Shown here in pieces: positions 25,250 through 34,460 of a stretch of 64,000 nucleotides of DNA. Where the stretch lies: NCBI GenBank assembly GCA_964387945.1, contig CAYLYX010000006.1, positions 1 to 64,000 on the forward strand. Direction: 5' to 3'. Source of the stretch: Parvicella sp964387945. Lineage in GTDB: Bacteria > Bacteroidota > Bacteroidia > Flavobacteriales_D > Parvicellaceae. The notes under the pieces are model-generated. The model did no database searches. It saw nothing but the letters and a program-made list of their open reading frames with translations, and was not told the DNA's origin. The number at the start of each line of letters is the position of its first letter. The first letter of the stretch is position 1. The position numbers were made by a program, and so were the translations under genes.

Positions 25250-27298
25250 ATGAAAATTCAGAACTATGTTCAGGGAAGTTGGGTTGATGGAGATGGAGTA
25301 GAGTATACAGCTGTTAACGCGATCAATGGAGATGTGATCGGAGAAGTTTCGAGTGCAGGACTAGATTACGAAGCAATTCTTGATTATTCAAGAAAAGTTG
25401 GAGGTCCGGCATTGCGAAAAATGACCTTTCAGGAAAGAGGACGAATGTTGAAGTCCTTGGCGTTGCATTTAATTACTATTAAGGATAAGTTTTACGAGAT
25501 ATCAGCAAAAACTGGAGCCACAAAAATTGATTCATGGATTGATATTGAAGGTGGGATTGGTAACTTGTTTGCGAACGCAAGTTTACGAAGACAGTTTCCC
25601 GATTTGCCCTATTACGTTGATGGTGTAGCAGCTCCTTTGTCCAAGGGCGGGACGTTTATTGGACATCACATCATGGTGCCGAGAAAGGGGACAGCCATTC
25701 ATATCAATGCCTTTAACTTTCCAATTTGGGGAATGCTTGAAAAGATAGCTGTTAACCTCATGGCAGGAGTTCCCGCAGTCGTTAAGCCATCAGAAATTAC
25801 TTCTTTCCTAACAGAAGCTATGGTGCGTGAGATCATCGATTCTGGAATTCTTCCCGAAGGATCGTTACAATTGGTGTCAGGATTTGGAAGAGGAATTATA
25901 GATCATGCTAATCACAACGATGTAATTACGTTTACTGGAAGTGCAGCAACTGGTAAGAAATTGAAAGGATTGCCGCACATTGCAGACCGATCCATCGCCT
26001 TTAACCTCGAAGCCGATTCGTTGAATGCTTGTGTTTTAGGAGAAGATGCTGTTCCAGGAACACCTGAATTTGATATTTTCATCAAAGAAGCATTAAAAGA
26101 AATTACGATTAAGTGTGGGCAGAAGTGTACCGCCATCCGAAGAATAATTGTCCCTGAAAAATTAGTGGATGAAGTTCAAAATGCTCTGTTTGCCAAGTTG
26201 AGTAAAACCGTAATTGGAGATCCAAGTTTGGAGGGTGTTCGAATGGGGTCTCTCGTTTCGCGTCACCAAATGGAACGTGTTAAAGAGAATGTACAATTAC
26301 TTCTGGAAGAGCAAGAACTAGTCTTCGGAGATGTAAACAACGTTGAGATCACAGGAGGTTCTAAAGAGAAAGGAGCCTTTTTCTCTCCAATTGTCATGTT
26401 AAATGATAATCCTTTTGAAAAGACCAGAGTGCATGATGTTGAGGCATTCGGACCCGTTTCCACGATTTTGCCTTATAAAACAATGGCAGAGGCCATCGAA
26501 TTGGTGGAAATGGGGAAAGGATCGTTGGTAACTTCGATCGTTACTGCGGATGATGCGATTGCTCGTGAGTTTGTGACCGAGGCAGCTCATATTAACGGAA
26601 GAATTTTAGTCTTGAACGAGCGATGTGCAAAAGAAAGTACCGGACACGGTTCGCCTATGCCTTTACTTACGCACGGAGGTCCTGGTAGAGCAGGTGGAGG
26701 AGAAGAAATGGGAGGTAAACGAGGAATTCTGCATTATTTGCACAGAACGGCTATTCAAGGTCACCCACAGACAATCACAAGAATTACCGAGCAGTTTCAG
26801 GTGGGTGCTGACCAACCTGAGGCAAATCCGCATGTTTTTAGACAACATTTTGAAGAACTCAAGGTGGGGGATACAGTATTTACACATAAGCATACGGTAA
26901 CCACTACGGATATTGTGAATTTTGCAAACGTAAGTGGAGATAACTTCTATGCTCACATGGATGAGACCTCGCTTGAAGGTACATTGTTTGAGCGAAGAGT
27001 AGCACACGGCTATTTCTTGTTGTCAAAGGCTGCTGGATTATTTGTTGATCCCAAAAAAGGCCCCGTTCTTCTAAATTACGGAATTGACGAGTGTCGATTT
27101 GTGAAGCCTGTGTACCCGGGTACGACCGTTGGTGTGCGCTTCACAGTAAAAGAAAAGATCGATCAAGAGAAGCGCAGCGAGGACGATGTAGCAAAGGGAA
27201 TCGTTAAGTTTTTGGTAGATATCTACGATGACGAAGATGAAACTGTGGGAATGGCAACGATCTTGACCATGGTGAAAAAGATTGATCAGTCCAAGTAA
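25250..27298 (+). CDS. paaZ: PaaZ-like bifunctional aldehyde dehydrogenase / enoyl-CoA hydratase
   Basis: 682 residues. PaaZ opens the oxepin-CoA ring with its C-terminal hydratase and oxidises the resulting semialdehyde with its N-terminal dehydrogenase, in aerobic phenylacetate breakdown. The N-terminal ALDH (1-520) has INAFNFPIWGM, Glu254 in FNLEADS and catalytic Cys293 in KCGQKCTAIRR. The MaoC-type hydratase (about 545-680) has VSGDNFYAHMDE and RRVAHGYFLLSKAAGLF. Length and order match E. coli PaaZ. No other paa genes (paaABCDE, G, H, J, K) are in the window. A stand-alone PaaZ may instead serve another ring-cleavage or acyl-CoA pathway. Confidence 0.9.
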   Translation: MKIQNYVQGSWVDGDGVEYTAVNAINGDVIGEVSSAGLDYEAILDYSRKVGGPALRKMTFQERGRMLKSLALHLITIKDKFYEISAKTGATKIDSWIDIEGGIGNLFANASLRRQFPDLPYYVDGVAAPLSKGGTFIGHHIMVPRKGTAIHINAFNFPIWGMLEKIAVNLMAGVPAVVKPSEITSFLTEAMVREIIDSGILPEGSLQLVSGFGRGIIDHANHNDVITFTGSAATGKKLKGLPHIADRSIAFNLEADSLNACVLGEDAVPGTPEFDIFIKEALKEITIKCGQKCTAIRRIIVPEKLVDEVQNALFAKLSKTVIGDPSLEGVRMGSLVSRHQMERVKENVQLLLEEQELVFGDVNNVEITGGSKEKGAFFSPIVMLNDNPFEKTRVHDVEAFGPVSTILPYKTMAEAIELVEMGKGSLVTSIVTADDAIAREFVTEAAHINGRILVLNERCAKESTGHGSPMPLLTHGGPGRAGGGEEMGGKRGILHYLHRTAIQGHPQTITRITEQFQVGADQPEANPHVFRQHFEELKVGDTVFTHKHTVTTTDIVNFANVSGDNFYAHMDETSLEGTLFERRVAHGYFLLSKAAGLFVDPKKGPVLLNYGIDECRFVKPVYPGTTVGVRFTVKEKIDQEKRSEDDVAKGIVKFLVDIYDDEDETVGMATILTMVKKIDQSK

Positions 27299-27416
27299 AA
27301 TATTGTTGTAACTTTTTTTGCTTGATTCATCATTGATTTTGTTTTGGTGAACAATTATTAATTTTCCAAAGGGCTTAAATAACTATATTCATAAAGTATG
27401 AAATAAAATTCTGCAT

Positions 27417-28553
27417 ATGAGTAGTTGGAACAAGAAGCAGTTTGAGCATTACAGAATGCTCACAGACCCACTGGCAGATCGAACCGTTGAGGCAATAATT
27501 GAACAGGAGGGAAAAGAAGCGATTAACAAGTTGTTTAGTCAGCTTCGTGAGAACGATGACCTAGATCAGGTTGATTTTCCTACACCCGTTGAACGTTATT
27601 TTAAAGAAACGCAAGAGTTGCCCGATTGGGTAGATTGGGACAAAGTGGCGCTAGGAGAGAAGGTCTTTTCTCGATATGGTCCTCAGATATCGATGTGTCT
27701 TCTTTGCAAATCACTACCAGAGGCGTATGCCTGTGCAAAAGGAGCAAAAGTGTTATACGCCACAGGTCGATTGTCTGAGCACAACGGCTCATTATCGGTT
27801 TTTACCCGAAGGCTGATGGAAACAGCACAGTTCGTGGTCAATGTTTGCGCACCAGGAGGTCTAACACCAAAAGGGAAAGGGATTGTTACGGCTCAAAAAG
27901 TCAGATTAATCCATGCTTCGATTCGCTATTATCTCAAGAAATATAACTGGAATTTGGAAAACGGAGAGCCCATTAATCAACAAGACATGGCAGGAACGCT
28001 TCAGTCTTTTTCCTCCCTAATATTAGAAGGACTTGATCAATTGAACATTGATTTGTCCAATGAGGAGAAAGAAGGCTATTATCATGTTTGGCATGTTGTA
28101 GGTCATATTATAGGGCTGCACGATGACCTAAACCCTCCAACATATCGAGAAGGGTTTGCCTTGGGAAAGGCTATTCTCAAGGATCAAATGGAGGCTTCTC
28201 CAGAGGGGGTTGAACTGACAAAAGCAGTATACGAGTTCATGGAGCATACCTTGCCCGGAAATTTCTTTAATCACGTGCCAGAAGCAATGATTCGTTTTTT
28301 AGCGGGCGATGAGGTAGCGGATGTCTTACAGGTCAGACGTTATTCAACTCTGCAAAAGTTAATTGTTCCACGTTTGCTTGAAGGAGTTTTTGCTTCTGAA
28401 AGTGAAGCTGCAGATCTTAATGTTTTTAGAGATAAACTGGTCGAAAAACTCAATACGCATTTACTACAGAGTATGCTCTTACACTTTAACGATAGCAAAC
28501 AAGTGAGATTTTACATCCCACCCAGTTTGAAAGGAATGTGGAACTTAAACTAA
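27417..28553 (+). CDS. MpaB/Lcp-like oxygenase (DUF2236 family)
   Basis: 378 residues, no signal peptide or membrane helix. KVRLIHASIRYYL (Arg163, His166) matches the conserved R..HA.vR motif of DUF2236, and a second histidine cluster WHVVGHIIGLHDDLNP lies near 223-238. The family includes the latex-clearing protein Lcp, a haem b dioxygenase that cleaves polyisoprene, and fungal MpaB, which cleaves the prenyl side chain in mycophenolate synthesis. A haem oxygenase acting on an isoprenoid or lipid is therefore plausible but inferred. It starts a tight operon: the terpene-cyclase-like gene follows after 4 bases. Confidence 0.82.
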   Translation: MSSWNKKQFEHYRMLTDPLADRTVEAIIEQEGKEAINKLFSQLRENDDLDQVDFPTPVERYFKETQELPDWVDWDKVALGEKVFSRYGPQISMCLLCKSLPEAYACAKGAKVLYATGRLSEHNGSLSVFTRRLMETAQFVVNVCAPGGLTPKGKGIVTAQKVRLIHASIRYYLKKYNWNLENGEPINQQDMAGTLQSFSSLILEGLDQLNIDLSNEEKEGYYHVWHVVGHIIGLHDDLNPPTYREGFALGKAILKDQMEASPEGVELTKAVYEFMEHTLPGNFFNHVPEAMIRFLAGDEVADVLQVRRYSTLQKLIVPRLLEGVFASESEAADLNVFRDKLVEKLNTHLLQSMLLHFNDSKQVRFYIPPSLKGMWNLN

Positions 28554-28557
28554 ACCT

Positions 28558-29259
28558 ATGCGAGACATTAACTATTGGATCAACCTGAAAGAGTTCACGC
28601 CTTACGAACTAATTGTTACCTCCATTGGATGGATATTTTGGATCACCCTTTATGTTTTGATTATTCGGTCCATAAGAAAAGATAAGTATGTGGAGATGCC
28701 GTGGATTTGTGCTTTAGGTAATATTTCTTGGGAGTTTGTTTGGGGATTCTTTTTTTATGAAACGATTAATCTGGGAGAATTCTTTGTTTGGAGCTATAGG
28801 GCATGGTTCTTTCTGGATATTTATATCCTCTATGGCGTATTTAAATATGGAAGCAAGCAGGTAGATATTGAGGATATTAAGAAGAATTTCAATTGGCTCA
28901 TCGTGGCTGTTATTGCGGGATGGGTGACCTTGTATTCAACCTTTATCTACTCTGGCTTTGATCATAAATGGGGTAGTCAATCTGCCTACATTTCTAACGT
29001 TTTGATTTCTACGCTTTTCATTACACTGTTCTTGCGCCAATGGAAGTTTAAGAAGTTCTCAAAAACAATGGCATGGTGTAAGTGTTTGGGTACATTAGCT
29101 TATACGATTGTATATTTTAACTTTGATCCACCCAATTTATTTGTTCACGTTATTGGAGGAGTCGTATTTATATTAGATGTCAGCTACCTGTATTTATTGT
29201 ATACTCGGCAAGGGAAGGATTGGCAGCCAGATGAAAAACAAGAATTGGCAGTGGCTTAA
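28558..29259 (+). CDS. Seven-helix protein resembling Pyr4/PaxB-type membrane terpene cyclases
   Basis: 233 residues with seven hydrophobic segments (about 18-36, 47-68, 72-95, 110-130, 143-160, 173-190, 193-215). CALGNISWEFVWGFFF has Glu59 and VFILDVSYLYLLY has Asp207. In the fungal meroterpenoid cyclase Pyr4 (about 240 residues, seven helices) Glu63 and Asp218 are essential. Spacing, length and the N-WEF context agree closely. Such enzymes cyclise epoxyfarnesyl chains by protonating an epoxide; whether this protein is a cyclase or only shares the fold cannot be decided from sequence. It lies between an MpaB-like oxygenase and a STAND ATPase, overlapping the latter by one base. Confidence 0.68.
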   Translation: MRDINYWINLKEFTPYELIVTSIGWIFWITLYVLIIRSIRKDKYVEMPWICALGNISWEFVWGFFFYETINLGEFFVWSYRAWFFLDIYILYGVFKYGSKQVDIEDIKKNFNWLIVAVIAGWVTLYSTFIYSGFDHKWGSQSAYISNVLISTLFITLFLRQWKFKKFSKTMAWCKCLGTLAYTIVYFNFDPPNLFVHVIGGVVFILDVSYLYLLYTRQGKDWQPDEKQELAVA

Positions 29260-32192
29260 TGGAAGAAATGCAAAACGCATATCATAGGGATGAGCAGATT
29301 CCTTCTCAGATCTTAAACCCAACAGAGGTTTATGGTAGAGCCAATGAGTTATTAGCAATTAAAAAGGCAATTGCACATCTTCATGATGGGAAGTCAGTTC
29401 GTCTTGAACTTGTTGGAGAATCTGGAGTTGGAAAAACGCAATTACTTCAAAAGGCATTTTCTGATTTGCAAGGTGTGCATGCATTCAGTTTTGCCTTTCA
29501 CAACGATAGTGGCTCAAAACCTTATCATCTTCTCAACGAGATATTCGATCAACTTTTGGTCTTTCTGAAGGACATGAAGAGTGATTCTGAATTGTCAGAC
29601 TGGTATGGGAGAGTGACCTTATTACTGGATAGATTACCAGAAGATGTCCTAAAAAGTTTACCTTTTCTTTCAGATGTTTCTTTTAGGTCAAAAAAAGGAG
29701 GCGGGAGTAAAGTTTCGTCTAATACGGCACAGAAGTTACTAGAGGATTTTTACGTTGATTTCGGGCGAGAGTTGTACCAAGAAATTGATAGAAAGATAAT
29801 TCTCACAATTGAGAATCTACATCAGGCAGATCACAGGACACACGGTGTAATTCTAAAGATCTTTGAATCCGTTCAACGACCAATTATGCTCGTATTATCT
29901 GGACGATTTGGGGATTGGCGGATGTTAGACAGGAATAACCACTTAACCCACGAGTTTATTGAATTAACGCTCAGCAACTTAGAGGAGGAAAAGGTTGGTG
30001 AATTTATTGAATTCTCATTAGGGAAGTCCGTAGGATGTCTTGCCGAGCTGTCAAAGCTACTTTTCGAGACGACTTCTGGAAATCCCAGAATGTTGATTGA
30101 AACCTTAAGAAAACTGATTAAGGAGAAGAACCTTTCTTACAAAAAAGCAACAAAACAATGGGAGTGGGAGGTAGATTCTGGCTTGTTTAAGTCCAAAATG
30201 TCCATCGTTTCACTTTTCTTAGAAAAATACGACAAACTGGGTGAAGACGTCAAAGAACTTCTCGACTTTTGTTCTTGTTTAGGTGCAAATATCAATGCTG
30301 CGCTTATCGTCAAACTTACGGACTACAATTTAGATCAAGTAGTTTTGGTGTTGGACAATTGTTGCAAGGAAGGGTTTTTAGATCAAGACGTTATCACAAC
30401 TCAACAGGGGAATAGCAGCCGAAGCAGCTTTCATTTTTCGAGTGATGATGTCGCAGAGGCAATTCACAACTTACTTGAGAGCAACGCAAAAGGAAAGTAT
30501 CATCGACTCATTGCTTCCCACCTCATGAAACGTTCGGCTATTGGTATACCAGAGCGAGACATATTTGAAGCAGCCACTCACCTCAATCAATCTTTTGAAT
30601 TGACGATGACAGACGATGAGCGGTTAGATTTTGTAAAGTTGAACATCAGGGCTGCAAAGAAATCACGGTTATTGACCTCTTTTCGCACAGGTTATGACTA
30701 TATGAAGCATGCACTTGAGTTGGCAGATAGCTTATCCTGGGAACAGCATGGAGAGGTGTTATCCGAAATTTTTACAGAAGCGTATCAGTTGGCAAGGTTG
30801 AATAGTGATTCGGAAAGCGAAAAGAGGTTTATGGCTATTGCTAAAAAGAATTTTGGCAAAAATGAGCTGTTTGAAATCCAGTTTGTGAAAATGGTCCTAG
30901 ACATTCAGTTTGGAATGTTACAAGAGGGGCTACAAACCGGATTACAGATCTTGGATAGCCTAGGATTTACAGTCAAAGCCAAAGCCTCCCGAGTTTCTGT
31001 ACTACTTGAGTTCCTCAAGACAAGAAGAACACTTAAGCGCATAACCGTTGATGAGATTTACGCCTTGCCAGAAATCAACGATGATCGACTAAATAAGATT
31101 TTTCAGGTCATGTTTTGGTTGTACAGAGCATCGCAGTACTTAGCGCCAGAGCTGAATGGTGTTTTGGCTTTAAAGCAATTGCAACTCATGCTCAAGCATG
31201 GAACAAATGGTGAAGCTTGGTCAGGTTTGATGGCCTATGGGGTGATTATTGGGGCTGGTATGTACGATTATGATGCCGCTTTCAGGTATTCAGATCTGGG
31301 TGGAAGGTTAGCTGACAAATACGGTAATAAGTCGGGAAAAGTAGCTTTTGGAAAAGCGATTTATTGGCCCTTTAAACATCCGCTCGAAGAAACGTTGGAG
31401 ATGTACGAATTGTCAAAAACAAGGCAGTATCACGAAGGAGATTATGTGGGTGCTGCAGAGGCTACTGTCAATGAGTCACTGACCTACGTTTCTTTAGGAA
31501 GAAGTTGGGATGAGATTTCTCAGAAAGTCTCGGATAATCTTAGTTTTTGTAACCAGTCATCGGCTGTTGATTTTAGTAATTTTCAGCAGATGTTGTTATC
31601 GAATTTACACTGTTTGAAAGAAGGGAAGGATTGTCCAGATGAACAGCCTTCAAGTAATGATAAAAATCAGACTGAATATGCTTTGACCTACTCGGTTGAT
31701 CTGATCTTCAAGCTGAAAATTTGTTTCTTAAAAGGGAACGTTGACGAAGCAATGAAGCTGATCGAACAAGCGAAAAAGGCAGTTACAAACCTCACAGGAC
31801 TTTACTTTAAAACAGAGTTTGACTTTTATTGCGCATTGACTTATTTGACGGCTTTAGGAAAAGGAGGAGGAACCATTACCATGAAGCGAAAAGTCAAGAA
31901 AATTATCCGAAACTTTGAGAAATGGTCTGGTTTTGTTCCAGCCAATTATGAGCACAAAAAATGTTTGCTCAAAGGAATGGAATACACGTTATCTAAAGAT
32001 TATGGTAAGGCGCAGGATGAGATGAACAAGGCGTTGCGTTTGACGGAAGATCAGGAGAATGCTTTTGTACAAGGTATTGTATTAGATCAATTGGCTAAAG
32101 TGAATTCGTTGCAAGATCAACGAGATAAAGAAGCAGCTTATCAAGCCGCTTCATCCGAAGCATTCAAACGTTGGGGAATTGAGTGGAAATAA
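29259..32192 (+). CDS. Large STAND-type ATPase with TPR-like repeats
   Basis: 977 residues. After YGRANELLAIKKAI comes a P-loop GESGVGKT (53-60), and a Walker B-like strand IILTIENLHQAD lies near 181-192. A winged-helix region follows (about 310-400), and the C-terminal 500 residues are helical repeats of TPR type, as in MalT/AfsR-like STAND proteins and the ATPase module of some adenylate cyclases. Neither an effector domain (kinase, cyclase, protease, TIR) nor a C-terminal LuxR helix-turn-helix is visible. It is the last gene of a three-gene operon, beginning inside the stop codon of the cyclase-like gene. It may sense or regulate its two metabolic partners. Confidence 0.83.
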   Translation: MEEMQNAYHRDEQIPSQILNPTEVYGRANELLAIKKAIAHLHDGKSVRLELVGESGVGKTQLLQKAFSDLQGVHAFSFAFHNDSGSKPYHLLNEIFDQLLVFLKDMKSDSELSDWYGRVTLLLDRLPEDVLKSLPFLSDVSFRSKKGGGSKVSSNTAQKLLEDFYVDFGRELYQEIDRKIILTIENLHQADHRTHGVILKIFESVQRPIMLVLSGRFGDWRMLDRNNHLTHEFIELTLSNLEEEKVGEFIEFSLGKSVGCLAELSKLLFETTSGNPRMLIETLRKLIKEKNLSYKKATKQWEWEVDSGLFKSKMSIVSLFLEKYDKLGEDVKELLDFCSCLGANINAALIVKLTDYNLDQVVLVLDNCCKEGFLDQDVITTQQGNSSRSSFHFSSDDVAEAIHNLLESNAKGKYHRLIASHLMKRSAIGIPERDIFEAATHLNQSFELTMTDDERLDFVKLNIRAAKKSRLLTSFRTGYDYMKHALELADSLSWEQHGEVLSEIFTEAYQLARLNSDSESEKRFMAIAKKNFGKNELFEIQFVKMVLDIQFGMLQEGLQTGLQILDSLGFTVKAKASRVSVLLEFLKTRRTLKRITVDEIYALPEINDDRLNKIFQVMFWLYRASQYLAPELNGVLALKQLQLMLKHGTNGEAWSGLMAYGVIIGAGMYDYDAAFRYSDLGGRLADKYGNKSGKVAFGKAIYWPFKHPLEETLEMYELSKTRQYHEGDYVGAAEATVNESLTYVSLGRSWDEISQKVSDNLSFCNQSSAVDFSNFQQMLLSNLHCLKEGKDCPDEQPSSNDKNQTEYALTYSVDLIFKLKICFLKGNVDEAMKLIEQAKKAVTNLTGLYFKTEFDFYCALTYLTALGKGGGTITMKRKVKKIIRNFEKWSGFVPANYEHKKCLLKGMEYTLSKDYGKAQDEMNKALRLTEDQENAFVQGIVLDQLAKVNSLQDQRDKEAAYQAASSEAFKRWGIEWK

Positions 32193-32223
32193 AAAAAGCG
32201 TTGGATTTCCAACGCTTTTTTTT
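32191..32223. terminator. Bidirectional terminator between convergent genes
   Basis: AAAAAAAGCGTTGGA and TCCAACGCTTTTTTTTT form a long A/T-flanked stem with a 2-base loop. The stem begins at the last base of the ATPase stop codon and works for both this gene (+) and the lipoprotein gene ending at 32244 (-). Confidence 0.9.
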
Positions 32224-32243
32224 GAGTTTAAGAACCTCTGTAA

Positions 32244-32816
32244 TTAACTTTCCGCTTCTTTTTTCTTGAAAGAAATAGATGCCCAAGTATCGTTAAGAAT
32301 GTCATCACTAAGCATGTCTAAAATTGGACCTGCTTGAGCCATAGCATCTTCCATCTCATCTTTGAATTGAGCTTCAACCTGCTCTTTCAAAGACATAGCC
32401 GTTAACTTAAGTGTAAAAGCATCCGACCCTGAATCAACGATTTCAAGTGCGATTTTGAAGTCTTTTCCTTTAACAGGACCTTCATCCATTTTTCCAGAAA
32501 TAACTAGCTCATCACCATCGATGTCCCACTTGAAGTCTTTAGTGTCTCCTTTTGGTCCCAATGTCAATGTTCCGTCTTCTTTGAAGTCAATAATTACTTT
32601 GTCTGCTTCGCTTTGACCTTCTTTAGCTTCTGATTTGATCTCGTCTAGATCAACATTTTTAGATAGGTCAGAAGGGATATCCTCACTTAGGTGAATATCG
32701 ATTGAAGAAAGGTCTGGTGTCCATTGTCCAACAAAGTCTTCTTTTGAAGCACTTCCACAGGAAACCATTACTGCTGCTAAAAAGGCAACGAATGTTACTT
32801 TAAAAAGATTTTTCAT
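32244..32816 (-). CDS. Hypothetical lipoprotein
   Basis: 190 residues with lipobox MVSC (Cys20), then GSASKEDFVGQWTPDLSSIDI, a lipocalin-like opening in which the W follows a short linker. DKVIIDFKEDGTLTLGPKGDTKDFKWDIDGDELVISGK reads as beta-hairpins of a small barrel. Function unknown. It faces the STAND operon across a shared terminator, and the SlyD-like gene lies upstream in the opposite direction. Confidence 0.78.
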   Translation of the reverse strand: MKNLFKVTFVAFLAAVMVSCGSASKEDFVGQWTPDLSSIDIHLSEDIPSDLSKNVDLDEIKSEAKEGQSEADKVIIDFKEDGTLTLGPKGDTKDFKWDIDGDELVISGKMDEGPVKGKDFKIALEIVDSGSDAFTLKLTAMSLKEQVEAQFKDEMEDAMAQAGPILDMLSDDILNDTWASISFKKKEAES

Positions 32817-32967
32817 GATTTGAATAATAAGGTTTGTAATTAACGCTGCAAATGTACAATAAAGCTAGTCTTAGCCAAGAAAATTTGATAAACCATTTTA
32901 ATCCTGTGATAAACGAATATTCAGGATTGAAATGTGTAACTTTACAAAAAAGCATTAAATAGTATCT

Positions 32968-33456
32968 ATGAAAATCACAAAAGACACGGTAGCACAGATT
33001 CATTATACACTAACTAATACATCAGGAGAGCTGTTAGATACGTCTCTAGAGCGGGAACCTTTGCTTTACTTGCATGGTTATGGTTCGTTGATTCAAGGCC
33101 TTGAGAATGCACTCGAAGAAAAAGCCAAAGGTGATAAACTTGATATTGAAATTGCAAGTGAAAATGCTTACGGTGAATACCACGATCAATTGGTTCAAAT
33201 CGTTCCAAAAAGTGGTTTTCAGTCTGAAGGAGATGAGGAGTTGATGGAAGGTATTCAGGTTCAGGTAGAAACGAATAACGGCTTAACAGTTGGCTTGGTA
33301 ACTAAGATTGAAGGAGAAGATGTAACCTTAGATTTAAATCACCCTTTGGCAGGTATGGACCTGAAGTTTGAAGTAGAAATTCTAGACGTAAGAGCAGCTA
33401 CTGCAGAAGAGATTGATCACGGACATGCACACGGTGCAGGAGGTCATCAGCATTGA
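32968..33456 (+). CDS. slyD: SlyD-type FKBP peptidyl-prolyl cis-trans isomerase
   Basis: 162 residues. MKITKDTVAQIHYTLTNTSGELLDTS, PLLYLHGYGSLIQGLENALEEKAKGDKLDIEI and NAYGEYHDQLVQIVPKSGF are the split FKBP domain around the insert-in-flap chaperone domain, followed by LNHPLAGMDLKFEVEILDVRAAT. The short histidine-rich tail (DHGHAHGAGGHQH) binds metals such as Ni(II) in the family. It acts as a cytoplasmic folding helper and proline isomerase. Confidence 0.93.
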   Translation: MKITKDTVAQIHYTLTNTSGELLDTSLEREPLLYLHGYGSLIQGLENALEEKAKGDKLDIEIASENAYGEYHDQLVQIVPKSGFQSEGDEELMEGIQVQVETNNGLTVGLVTKIEGEDVTLDLNHPLAGMDLKFEVEILDVRAATAEEIDHGHAHGAGGHQH

Positions 33457-33538
33457 TTCTTTTGGGGTCTTTCTTATTATAGGATCAAAAAAAAGCACCA
33501 TCTTTATCTGACCTTATTAGTGACATAATTGAACACAG

Positions 33539-34435
33539 ATGAATGAGTTTTTTAGTAATCCGGCATTGACGAGTGATCCCACGGTGTATGCGATTCCGGT
33601 ATTTATTGCTTTTATTGCCATAGAGGCAATACTCGATATTAGGAGAAACCTTAAGCTTTATGAATTCAAGGATTCTGCTGCCTGCATTTCAATGGGATTG
33701 GGCGTTGTTGTTATTGGCATCCTGACAAAGAGTTTTGCCTTTTGGTTGTTTATGTTAATCTATGAGCACCGCCTATTTACTTTAGAGAATGTTTGGTGGA
33801 TGTGGATTTTACTCTTGCTCGCAGATGATCTTTCGTTTTATTGGCACCATCGCTTGAGTCACAGTACGCGCATCTTATGGGCAGCACATATTCAACATCA
33901 CTCTTCCACGCACATGAATTTTTCAGTGGCACTGCGTCAAAGTTGGGGAGAGCCTTTCTATAAATATGTTTTTTATCTCTGGATGCCTTTAATGGGGTTC
34001 CATCCCGTTTGGATGATGGTAATGCAAGCATTTAGTTTGATTTACCAGTTCTTTCAACACACAGAACTAGTAAAGAAATTGGGCCCATTTGAATGGATTT
34101 TCAATACTCCGTCTCATCACCGTGTGCATCACGCCACCCAAGTGCAGTATTTGGATCGAAACCATGCGGGTATTTTGATCATCTGGGACAGGATGTTCGG
34201 CACTTTTGAGGAAGAAGACGTAAATGACAAACCAGTCTATGGCATCACGAATAACATTGATTCCTATAATCCGCTTTACATTGCCACGCATGAGTATCGC
34301 AACATTTGGAGGGACGTTAAGCGAGCAGATAAGTGGAGTGATAAGTTGAAGTATATCTTCTATCCACCAGGCTGGAGTCATGATGGACCCAACCAAACCT
34401 CAAGGTATTTGCGGTCAAAGTTGAAAACTCGTTAG
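33539..34435 (+). CDS. Sterol desaturase / fatty acid hydroxylase family membrane protein
   Basis: 298 residues with four to five membrane helices. The histidine boxes of di-iron membrane oxygenases are complete: HHRLSH (near 104), HIQHHSSTH (near 119) and HHRVHHATQ (near 198), plus RNHAGILIIWDRMFGTF. Members hydroxylate or desaturate sterols, fatty acids, carotenoids or ether lipids. The bacterial substrate cannot be told from sequence. The tRNA-Leu promoter overlaps its last bases. Confidence 0.9.
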   Translation: MNEFFSNPALTSDPTVYAIPVFIAFIAIEAILDIRRNLKLYEFKDSAACISMGLGVVVIGILTKSFAFWLFMLIYEHRLFTLENVWWMWILLLLADDLSFYWHHRLSHSTRILWAAHIQHHSSTHMNFSVALRQSWGEPFYKYVFYLWMPLMGFHPVWMMVMQAFSLIYQFFQHTELVKKLGPFEWIFNTPSHHRVHHATQVQYLDRNHAGILIIWDRMFGTFEEEDVNDKPVYGITNNIDSYNPLYIATHEYRNIWRDVKRADKWSDKLKYIFYPPGWSHDGPNQTSRYLRSKLKTR

Positions 34436-34450
34436 AAAAAATTATATTTG
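34421..34450 (+). promoter_or_regulatory. Promoter of tRNA-Leu (TTG-N19-TATATTTG)
   Basis: TTG at 34421-34423 and TATATTTG at 34443-34450 have the 19-base Bacteroidota spacing. The tRNA begins 10 bases after the -7 box. The -33 box lies inside the sterol desaturase gene's 3' end. Confidence 0.65.
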
Positions 34451-34460
34451 CACCGCAGTT

